This document shows positions 22,530 to 30,890 of a stretch of 64,000 bases of DNA, piece after piece; within the stretch, counting starts at the first letter, position 1, and each line of letters begins with the position of its first letter. The notes below the pieces were generated by a model. It was not told the DNA's origin. It saw only the letters and a program-made list of their open reading frames with translations, and did not search any database. Source of the stretch: Patagioenas fasciata (taxonomy: Eukaryota > Chordata > Aves > Columbiformes > Columbidae); the NCBI RefSeq assembly GCF_037038585.1, contig NC_092520.1, positions 7,456,501 through 7,520,500 of the forward strand, written 5' to 3'. The position numbers and the translations under genes are program-made.

Positions 22530-25306
22530 TCAGTGCTCCGTTGCCAGCTTCCTCCTCTTGCTCTCAGGTTGCCCATCGCTTGGCTCTTCACGGGATGGTC
22601 TTCTCTTCCTGTCCAGCCGTGAAGAGCCTGGCAACCTTTGCATTCCATAGTACGGTTAGAAAGGTCATGCCAGGAGAAACCTGAATCAGTCCTGCTCCTA
22701 ATCAAAGCCAGCTCATCTTACCTGCTCTCCTCAGAGGTGCTACTCAGGTGTTCCCTTTCCAGAGTGACTGGAGGCACCTGCAAGGGAAATGGACAAGTGA
22801 AGATGTGACAGGGACCTATTTGCCCAATATCTAGCTCAGCTCTGAACTTTTGCAGAGCTGCAGGCTGGAGGACCTTGCCTGTTCCTGTGGCAGCAGTCCC
22901 ACCCTGTAAGGGGGGAGGATTTGTCGTCAACCTCTTTGTGGCCCTGCCATACCTCTAAGGTAGGAGCTTCTGGCTCTGGTGCTGGCAACTCCTCGGTGGA
23001 TGCACTGGGAAGCCCAGCCTCCTCCTCCTCAAAGAGTTCCTCGTGGTGGTCGATGAGGAACTCCAGCAGCTGCATCACCTGCACACAGCAGCAAACTATT
23101 GGTTTCCAGCCCGGTGGCTGAGAATGGGTCAGACAGCCCTTCCCACCGCTGAGCCTCACTTCGCTGCAGAAGCTGCAGCTCTGGGGCTGCTCTTCCCAGC
23201 AGCTCCCCCAGCAGCGTTTGCCGAAGACGGGAGGCAGCCAGGACTGTAGCCGGCTGGCTGCTCAACACAGCGTACCTTGCCGGTCACCTGCACCAGGACG
23301 TCCAGCGGCAGCGTGTCCTCCTCCGGTGGGCTGAGGAGGTTCGGCCCCACGCAGATGGCCAGGCTGGCCGCTGTCATCCTGCTGGTGCCGGCATTGCTGC
23401 TGATGGTCTGCAGCAGGGTGAGCAGCTGCTTGAGGAGGAGCAGGTTGGGCTCGGGCAACTTGCTGGCCACGCTGAGGGAACAGGAGCACAAGGTTAATCC
23501 AGGGGACGTTGTCAACACAGATCTAAGGAGGCTGATCTCAGCCAAGCCCAGCCAAGGGAAGGCTCCCTGGCCATGCCTGGTTTACAGCAGAGGGGCTGCC
23601 TTGGCTGAGATACGGCCACCTCCTTCTCTCCCTGCTCTGTTGGCAAGGGTGCCTTGGTGGAGCCACCCGCAATGTCTGCGGGCACTGCCCCAAGCAGAAA
23701 GATGCTTCTGTGGCTCTGGCAGCGCCTGCGCAGCAGCCAGGCTGCGGGCCACACTTACTCCTTCAGCCCCGCCAGCCTCTCCTCCCTGCTGGTGGTGTGC
23801 AGGGCGCTCATCCAGTCCTGGTACAGCTCTGCCTGCAGGAGCTTGGAGGGGATCTTGCGCAGGAACTCCTGCAACGGCAAGGGCTGCGGCTCAGGCTGTG
23901 CCCGCTGCCGCCGGGAGCACAGGCAGCATCCCCAGCCCAGCGCTCGGGCTGAGCAGCAGCTCCTGGCTTTGGGCTCCTGCTCTGGCAGGTGCCCGTCAGC
24001 ACGGCCAGGGCCGGGAGCTGCCGGGCTCCATGTCAGCAGGGTTCACCTTCAGGATGGCGGCCAGGAGGTGCACCGGCTGGCTTTCCAGCTGCACCGGGGC
24101 GCCGCTGTCCAAAGCCTCCCGCAGCTCCCGGGAGGCGCGCTCGCCGGGCGCCAGCCGGAAGATCCCCTCGGTGGATGGTCCGTGCTCCTGCAGGAGAGCC
24201 AGCAGGTCCTGCGGGGACAGAAGAGGACATTGCTGGGCTGGACACACGTCCTGGGACAAGGCAACCTCCTCAGGGGCAGGACTGACTGTGGACGGGTCTG
24301 CAGCTCTCATTGGGGCAGGACAGGGATTGGCTGGAGGCTGGTGACGTGGGGAAGAGGCAGCTTTGTCCCCGAGACCCATCTCGGTTACCCTGGACTGGAA
24401 CACCTCCTCTCCAGGGGAGCCAGCGGGATGTGGATGGCCTGCCTAGGGGTGCTTACCTGGATGGCCTGGGGCAGCGAGCCGTCCTGGCTGCAGAGAGCTG
24501 CCAGGGGCCGGCCAAACAGAACCCCCGTGGTGCCAGAGCCTGATGGCTCGGCAGCCTCTGCAGCGTCCGAGGTCCTTCTCCGTGAGAAGGGCCAGGGCAG
24601 CCACCTCCTCCTCCTGCTGGTCCCACCTGGTGCCAAGGAGAAGAGAGCAAAGAGCTATGGAGAAGAAATGCCAGGCAAGCTCTCCTTGACAGTCTCAGTG
24701 CTCTTCCCCCACCACCGTGTGCAGGGGAAAAGCATCATTTGGGAGCAAGGGACCCTGGGGGCTCAGCTCCCTCCTGCCACAGAGCCGTGGTACGGACGTG
24801 CCCTGCGGGAAGGGCAGCAGCAGCCCCATTTCGACAAGAGTGTCCGTCTGGGAGAGGAGGAGAGAAGGGCCGTCCTGCCCCCCATCTTCCCCAAACTCAC
24901 CAGCCGAGCGGCCAACTCCACCTTCGCTGCTGGAGGAGACCAGAGGTGGTGGCTGCTGCTCTGTACCAGCCTGCAAGAAACGTGCTGCGCTCACTGAACA
25001 GCCCTGCAGCAGAAAGGGCCCCCGGCATCCTGCATCATGCCCCGGCCACGTGTGAGAGATGTGGATGGCCCAGATTGCATCCCGAGCGATTCTCACCTTT
25101 GCCCGGCTCTGCCGGAGCAGTGGCTGGCCAGATGGCGGGACAGGCACGCACTGCTGCACGGGCTCAGGGTCATCCCTGCAGAGCAGAGCAGAGCAGACGG
25201 TGTCGAGCATGAGCAAAGCGGCTGCTGTGGGGTCTGCCTGTGCTGGGCTGTCCCCAAGACGCGGGGGATCTTACCTGGGCCCGCGGCAGCAGTTCACCTG
25301 GCCCAT
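22530..25306 (-). CDS. TAGAP: TAGAP-like Rho GTPase-activating protein, array copy 1
   Basis: Family role: TAGAP-type proteins bind Rho-family GTPases through a RhoGAP domain and are known from activated T cells. Exons read by eye on the minus strand: 25275-25306 (ATG), 25097-25175, 24901-25003, 24457-24626, 24047-24208, 23759-23868, 23276-23471, 22953-23078, 22722-22777, 22530-22635 (TGA). All junctions are GT/AG and phases agree, giving about 379 residues. The RhoGAP domain spans about 109-300: FGRPL at 109, GPSTEGIFR with arginine finger Arg146, FLRKIP at 184, LAICVGPN at 256. Ser255 replaces the usual Asn. The start MGQVNCC fits N-myristoylation. Mammalian TAGAP is about 730 residues, so the tail is missing. 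The first in-frame ATG with a good context was chosen. The last exon and the start are the least certain parts. Copy 1 has Met286 and Thr51. Confidence 0.8.
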
Positions 25307-25640
25307 CCCGGTGAAGACAGCAGAGCTGTCGCACTGGACACACTGGTGATCTTCGAGATCCTGCCCAGCAGGCAGCAGAAAGGCTCCCAAAGGGCGCCCA
25401 AGTGCCGAGGATCGCTGCTGGGGAAGAGCTGGGCTCTGCCCCGTGCCGCTCCCTGTTGGCACAGAACCGTTGCCGGGCCAGCGCCGGGTCAACACAGCAT
25501 GGCATTCTAACCGCCGGGGTGGGGGAGGGGCGCTGGGGGTCTCCCCAGGGTGCCCACATCTCTCTCGTCCTGGGGAAGCCAGAGCTGGGCACAGCACTGC
25601 AGGCTGTGGCTCTCCACTGAAACCACTGTCTGTCAACTGA
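25307..25640 (-). promoter_or_regulatory. GC-rich region upstream of the TAGAP-like start
   Basis: GC-rich, CpG-containing sequence (around 'ccgccggggtgggggagggg' at 25,511) directly upstream of the predicted ATG. The reading frame stays open upstream of the ATG. An acceptor-like 'ctgctgggcag' at about 25,361 could mean exon 1 is preceded by another exon. The matching regions are 36,477-36,808, 45,547-45,880, 54,636-54,967 and 63,723 onward. No TATA box seen. Confidence 0.4.
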
Positions 25641-26955
25641 ATGCTGGAGACATACAGTCCATCAATAAGTTCACAAACATCCAGGTCGAAGTGGTGTTGG
25701 CCCTCTCATGGAAAACTGGAGAGGAGTTTGGCTTTGCCGGCTGCAATAGCCAGAGCAGCTGCATTGCTGCCTTCTTGAGTGAGCAGCTGTCTGCGCAGCT
25801 CCAGGTTTTCACGGATTCAGAGCAGGGAATGTCTCAATACCATCCATTCATGATATTCACGTCTCTTTGGTCAAAAACACACCAGGTCTCCAGTACCCTT
25901 CAGCTTCCTATGCGGTCAATAAAATGTGGTCACGTTCAGCGAGAGAGACTTTCTTCAAATCCTGGGAGTCTGACCATGCTCTTTCTTTCATTTGTGCCAT
26001 TTTGCGGCCTCAGACTGGACCTCTTTTGTTGTTATTTGGGGTACCTTGCCCCTTGACTCCTCATACGAGTATTTGGTCTTAATCAACAGCTGTCGTGGGA
26101 CAGGTAACTTGTCCAAACCATCCTGCCAATCTTCTAGCTTGGGCAGGGGATACGTCAGTGTCTTCTTCCCCGTCCCTGTCCTTTCTCACGGCTTCTTACA
26201 CCCCCGTTCCGACTGGTCATCCTCTGCTTGCATTAGTCTTTCACACAACTCTTCCCTAGGTTAGCAGATATTCGCCCTTCATTCTTCTAATCGCAGCTGC
26301 AACGTTTTAACTAGATCTCATACAGATGCAATAGACTGGCTTTCGGTGTAACGTTGTTGTTCTTTCTCTTGTGCCGCAGCCATCAAGGCTGCACCTGACA
26401 CTGCACACACCATAGATTTTCCTTTGCCCTTTTGCCCCTGAGCCTTGGGCCGCAAGACAGGAATTGGGTCAACAGGTAATTGTCAGTTATGCCAGTTTTT
26501 CTGAGTCCAGTCCAACCCCGGTGGTGAGAGCTTGGAGTTCTGATCCTCCAAAAAGTAAAGAAGTATTTAGGATGGTTTTCTATCTTTTCAGACTATGGGA
26601 GTGCTCTTCTAGAGGGGTGCTGTTGTGTATTGATAAGGATCATGGCCAAAACATTGTGGCCAAAATAGTCCATGCAGTCACATGAGATGACACATTCAGT
26701 ATAGGGTGAGCCGCGCTATACATTTCAACGACAAGCTAATGAGCAACAGCCCAGGCCAGCTGGCCGATTCCGGAGGTGGGGAATGAGCTGGAGGGCACAT
26801 AGCCACATCTTCTGATGTGCCCAGCTTGGCAAACAAAGGAGAAAAGCTGAGACCCTTCAACATGGCCCGACACTTTTCGAGACTTCTCGATCTTTTCCAA
26901 TCACCTCTTCCTCCCCCAGACTCTCCTCTACTTGGAGAGCTACAAAAAAGCTCAC

Positions 26956-27110
26956 CTAAAACAGCACTGACAGGGAACCCACCACCCTGAGGACCCTCCG
27001 CCCACCAGCCTCGCCGCGGGAACCGGACCAGGCACCGGAGGACGCTGCGCTCCTGAACTACAAACCCCAGCATGCTCATCGCGGGGCACCGGAGGCCGTA
27101 CACCGTCATA
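26956..27110 (-). promoter_or_regulatory. GC-rich promoter-like patch with ZNF143/Staf-type motif, unit 1
   Basis: GC-rich patch with ACTACAAACCCCAGCATGC at 27057-27075, followed by TCATCGCGG. This closely resembles the ACTACAA..CCCAGCATGC element bound by ZNF143 (Staf) at many vertebrate CpG promoters. On the minus strand a donor-like TTTTAG|GTGAGC follows at 26955/26956, so a first non-coding exon of about 150 bases reading toward the TAGAP-like gene (ATG 1.65 kb away) is possible. Transcription is inferred only. Confidence 0.45.
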
Positions 27111-27155
27111 CGAGTCTCGTCATCCACGCTGTGGGGCCGTGGCAGTGGCTGGATT

Positions 27156-27329
27156 CCTCACCCTTTTCTTTCTTCCTTTCTCTCTGCTCTTTCCCTCTCT
27201 CCTTTTTTCTATATCCCTGTTTCTTTGTCTCTTCTTCCAGGAGTGGTGAAACATTACTCTCTTTCTCTCTCTCTTATACCTTAGTTTCCTTCCCTCTCTA
27301 CCACTCTCATTCTCTCTTTTCCTTTTGAA
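27156..27329. repeat. Polypyrimidine/polypurine tract, unit 1
   Basis: About 170 bases almost wholly C/T on the + strand (G/A on the minus). It recurs in units 2-4 at about 38,326-38,497, 47,396-47,569 and 56,483-56,656. On the minus strand it forms most of an open frame of about 97 codons (27120-27413) rich in Lys, Arg and Glu, starting with a real ATG (MYWQLLAAP). The frame is open in all four complete units, but the biased composition alone makes stops rare. Confidence 0.6.
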
Positions 27330-27660
27330 CATATAAGAGTAACACCATCTTAAGATTTGCTGTTGGGTTCTTGTTAAATTTTGTGTTGGAGCAGCTAACA
27401 GTTGCCAATACATTGCTTGTAGAAGGACTTTTTGCTGTTATACTTTTGCCAAGCCACTATTCGCTGTAACTAGTACTCCAACACGTACTTCTCGTAAAAC
27501 TCAGACTTGAACTGGACCCCCGGAGTGACTGTCTGTCATTCGCTTCGCATAACCGCGCAGACTTAACCCAGAGTTCACGCACGCCTGGTCTCACCTGTTG
27601 AGTAAGGGCGCATGTCGCATTTAGAGTTAGCTCACCTCATCTCTTTGGAAGGGACAGGCA

Positions 27661-29742
27661 CACAGACACACAGACACACAGAATTGGCTAGGTTGGAAAA
27701 GACCTCAGAGATCATCAAGTCCAACCCTTGGTCCAACTTCAGCCCATTTACTAGATCATGGCACTAAGAGCCATGTCCAATCTCAGTTTAAAAACCTCCA
27801 GGGACGGTGAGTCCACCACCTCCCTAGGCAGGCCATTCCAATGCCTGATCACTCTTTCCGTAAAGAACTTCTTCCTAATATCCAGCCTAAACTTCCCCTG
27901 GCAGAGTTTAAGCCCATGTCCCCTTGTCCTATTGCTAACTGCCTGGGAGAAGAGACCAGTTCCCACCTGACTATAACTTCCCTTCAGGTAGTTATAGAGA
28001 GTGATGAGGTCACCTCTAAGCCTCCTCTTCTCCAGGCTGAACAACCCCAGCTCCCTCAGCCTCTCACCATAGGTCATGTGCTCAAGTCCCTTCACCAGTC
28101 TTGTTGCTCTTCTCTGGACCCGCTCCAGCACCTCAATATCTTTCCTGAACTGAGGGGCCCAGAACTGAACACAATACTCCAGGTGTGGCCTCACCAATGC
28201 AGAGTACAGGGGAAGGATCACTTCCCTTGTCCTGCTGACCACACTATTTTTGATACAGGCCAGGATACCATTGGCCTTCTTGGCCACCTGGGCACACTGT
28301 TGGCTCATGTTGAGCTTGCTGTCAATCAGTACCCCCAGGTCCCTTTCTGTCTGGCTGCTCTCCAGCCACTCTGTGCCCAGCCTGTAGCGCTGAAGGGGGT
28401 TGTTGTGGCCAAAGTGCAGGACCCGGCACTTGGCCTTGTTGAACTTCATTCCATTGGAATCAGCCCATTTTTCCAGTCTATCCAGATCTCTTTGCAGAGC
28501 CCTCCTGCCTTCCAGCAGGTCAACACTGCCCCCCAACTTGGTGTCATCAGCAAATTTGCTGATGGTGGTCTCAATCCCCTCATCTAAATCATCAATAAAG
28601 ATGTTAAACAGGACTGGACCCAACACTGACCCCTGGGGGACACCACTAGTGACTGGCCGCCAGCTAGATGCAGCCCCATTTACCAGCACTCTCTGGGCCC
28701 GGCCCTCCAGCCAGTTCTTAACCCAGCAGAGAGTGCACTTGTCCAAGCCATGGGCTATCAGCTTTTGAAGGAGTATATTATGGGAGACAGTGTCAAAGGC
28801 TTTGCTGAAGTCTAGATAGATCACATCTACAGCTTTCCCCTCATCCACTAGGTGGGTCACCTGATCATAAAAGGAAATCAGGTTGGTCAGACAGGACCTG
28901 CCCCTCCTAAACCCATGCTGGCTGGGTCTGATCCCTGGTCCATCCTGGAGGTGCTGTGTGATTGCATTCAGGATGATCTGCTCCATCACCCTGCCAGGCA
29001 CCGAGGTCAGGCTGACAGGCCTGTAGTTGCCAGGGTCAGCTTTGCAGCCCTTTTTGTGGATTGGGGTAACATTTGCCAGTTTCCAATCATTTGGGACCTC
29101 CCCAGTGAGCCAAGACTGTTGGAAGATGATGGAGAGCGGCTTGGCGAGCTCTTCTGCTAGCTCCCTCATCACCCTAGGATGGATCCCGTCTGGTCCCATA
29201 GACTTATGAGGATCCAGATGGCTCAGTAAGCCACCAACTATTTCCTCTTGGAATACAAGGGGACTATTTGGCTTCCTATTCCTGTCAACCATCTCCAGAG
29301 GCCAGTTATCCTGAGGGCCATCTGTTTGACTGGTAAATATTGAGGCAAAGTAGGTATTAAGTACCTCAGCTTTCTCCTCATCTTTGTTAACTATATTTCC
29401 CTCAAAGTCCAGTAGAGAATGGAGGTTTTCCTTGCCCCTCCTTTTGTTATTAACATATTTAAAGAAGGACTTTTTATTATCCCTAACAGAATTGGCCAAA
29501 TTAACTTCAAACTGCACTTTTGTTTCCCTGATTTTTTTCCTGCACGATCTAGCTATTTTCCTAAATTCTTCATAGGTAGCCAGCCCTTTTTTCCACAGTC
29601 TGTAAACTCTCTTTTTATTTCTGATTTCCTTCAAAATCTCCCTGTTTAGCCAAGCCGGTTGTCTTCCCTGTCGGCTAGCCTTTCGGCGCACTGGTATAGC
29701 CTGATCCTGTGCCCTCAAAACCTCCCGCTTGAAGTATGTCCA
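27661..29742 (-). mobile_element. CR1: Young 5'-truncated CR1 LINE inserted in unit 1
   Basis: 2,082 bases present in unit 1 and absent from units 2-4, giving both edges directly: flank ggca, element, flank cctt. At most a 2-base CA could be a target duplication. The 3' end is at the left. Its tail is not the usual octamer but two TGTGTGTC-like repeats plus part of a third. The 5' end starts inside ORF2, so the endonuclease and ORF1 are missing. The open frame makes it far younger than the other CR1 copies here, and it must be later than the duplication or have been lost from no other unit. Confidence 0.95.
27751..29742 (-). CDS. CR1 ORF2 reverse transcriptase, 5'-truncated but open
   Basis: Open for over 655 codons up to the 5' edge of the insertion. 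There is no native start codon, because the N-terminal endonuclease part is missing. The counted frame begins at a Leu (TTG) at 29718, and 8 more codons are open upstream. Counting from that Leu, RT motifs are [14 protein letters not shown] at about 211, NYRPVSLTS at about 231, [13 protein letters not shown] at 301, [13 protein letters not shown] at 358 and the catalytic FADDTK at 389. It ends in MALSAMI and a stop at 27751. The protein would copy RNA at a nicked target but cannot nick by itself. It is a dead-on-arrival insertion unless transcribed from a neighbouring promoter. Confidence 0.9.
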   Translation of the reverse strand, partial: WTYFKREVLRAQDQAIPVRRKASRQGRQPAWLNREILKEIRNKKRVYRLWKKGLATYEEFRKIARSCRKKIRETKVQFEVNLANSVRDNKKSFFKYVNNKRRGKENLHSLLDFEGNIVNKDEEKAEVLNTYFASIFTSQTDGPQDNWPLEMVDRNRKPNSPLVFQEEIVGGLLSHLDPHKSMGPDGIHPRVMRELAEELAKPLSIIFQQSWLTGEVPNDWKLANVTPIHKKGCKADPGNYRPVSLTSVPGRVMEQIILNAITQHLQDGPGIRPSQHGFRRGRSCLTNLISFYDQVTHLVDEGKAVDVIYLDFSKAFDTVSHNILLQKLIAHGLDKCTLCWVKNWLEGRAQRVLVNGAASSWRPVTSGVPQGSVLGPVLFNIFIDDLDEGIETTISKFADDTKLGGSVDLLEGRRALQRDLDRLEKWADSNGMKFNKAKCRVLHFGHNNPLQRYRLGTEWLESSQTERDLGVLIDSKLNMSQQCAQVAKKANGILACIKNSVVSRTREVILPLYSALVRPHLEYCVQFWAPQFRKDIEVLERVQRRATRLVKGLEHMTYGERLRELGLFSLEKRRLRGDLITLYNYLKGSYSQVGTGLFSQAVSNRTRGHGLKLCQGKFRLDIRKKFFTERVIRHWNGLPREVVDSPSLEVFKLRLDMALSAMI

Positions 29743-30655
29743 CCTTACTTTAGTCAGCTTTGCTGCCCCAATCCTCTCCTTGAGAGGTATCTTGCATAGT
29801 TAGGCTTCTTACCCGTGGGCATTTAGGGGAAGCATTTGACTTTTCCCTCTCACAGAAGTAACCGTCCCAAGGAGACAGGACCTCTGTGAACGCTGTTGTG
29901 TTCAGAGGAGGAATTTGGCAGCAGCTAAACCCCCTTGCATTCCAGCTTCTCCTCAGTATATTACTGAGGGGTGGGGGCGGCTGAGCTGAACTTCAGAGTG
30001 ATGCCCAATCTGATGGCACTCAACAGGCATATTTAAAAGTTTAACACTTTCTGGACACTTCCAACATTAAGCGCCTCTGTCTGTGACAGCAATGGAAACA
30101 TCACGATTTGGAGGACCGTGATTAAAGGTGATTGCTAAGGCTGGAACTAAGGCACAATGGAGGCCAAATGTCAGGAAAGTGCCAAAACTTCAATACAACA
30201 TTTTGTAAGAGAAGGAAAGAGAGAGCAAGAGAGAGCCACCATGGTGGATCACGCAATGTCCCGCATGACTGTTGTCTTCTTCTCCTGGAGACGGGTGGTG
30301 GGAGGAGAGTCCCGGGTGGGAAGCGCCTGTCGTGGGTTTTCAGAGTCTCCACCGCCGTGAGGATCTCTGGCTCCTGCTACGTCTGCACCGTCCATGAATG
30401 TTGTGGCACTGCACACGTGCAGAGCATCCAGACAACACACGGACACCGTCCACGCCAGGACCGCGTGGTACGTGCAGCTTTGGAGCTCATGGGCTGAGCA
30501 GCCAGAGCGGTCCCAGTCACCGGGAGATCCCCGTACCTCTGGGGGACCAACTCCTGTCCTCGTTTCAGTGTATCAGGAAGCAGGGACTGCTGTGGTTTCC
30601 ATTGAGCCCAACGTCTATTGACTGAATGCTGGAGACAGGGCCTTGTCCTTGAAAT

Positions 30656-30890
30656 GGCTTTCAATAGCACCCAGGATCATCCTCACCATCACTTTCCCAG
30701 AAACCGAGGTTAGACCAGGAGTTCTGTTCTTCCCAGAGACTTCCCTCACGCCCTTCTGATACACTGGACGAGCACTGCGGAGCTTCCAGTCGGCAGGGAC
30801 CTGCCCATATTCCCAGACCTTTGCAAGATGATGGCAAAGGGTCCTGCCGTGACACCTGCAGAATCCTTCAACTCAAAGGACCGGGAACCC
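30656..30890 (-). mobile_element. CR1: Old CR1 ORF2 fragment at the right end of unit 1
   Basis: On the minus strand the frame reads GQVPADWKL, VREVSGKNRTPGLTSVSG and KVMVRMILGAIESHFKDKA. These line up with [21 protein letters not shown] and [17 protein letters not shown] of the young CR1 at 27,661-29,742. It is cut where the LTR-like segment starts (TGTCTCC). Internal gaps show age. Confidence 0.8.

Larger units (their letters stand above)
25641..30637 (-). mobile_element. LTR/endogenous-retrovirus-like segment, unit 1 (interrupted by CR1)
   Basis: About 2.9 kb without the nested CR1. It runs on the minus strand from a TGTCTCC start at 30637, inside an older CR1, to a TGTCTCC-start repeat of about 45 bases at 25652. 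Contents on the minus strand: an LTR-like block (about 30,637-30,170) with a decayed polyadenylation signal, a leader, the GC-rich promoter-like patch, a GA-rich basic frame (27120-27413) and a broken gag-like stretch (about 26,600-25,850). No purine tract precedes the right-hand repeat and no clear primer-binding site was found, so the retroviral label is tentative. No intact viral gene is present. Confidence 0.4.

Noticed and set aside
23277..24997. Long + strand open frames of 355 and 447 codons across the TAGAP-like gene, present in most units
   Set aside because: They are antisense to the RhoGAP exons and run through introns without splice signals. They owe their length to GC-rich codons. 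Unit 3 breaks them by 1-bp intronic deletions while the minus-strand gene stays intact.
24695..25216. 173-codon minus-strand frame over exons 2 and 3 read as one exon
   Set aside because: It reads through a good donor (GTGAGAAT) and a good acceptor. The spliced model joins in phase to the RhoGAP domain and gives a better start in exon 1.
25176..25221. Alternative first coding exon starting at ATG 25210 (MLDTV or MPDTV) with an acceptor at 25,222
   Set aside because: It needs a 53-base intron, or a non-coding exon, and ignores the strong pyrimidine-rich acceptor at 25,176 whose phase fits exon 1. It remains possible as a minor start.
26696..27127. 143-codon minus-strand open frame in the promoter-like patch
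   Set aside because: It begins with GTG, has no recognised motif and crosses a donor-like site. Its openness in four units follows from their near identity.
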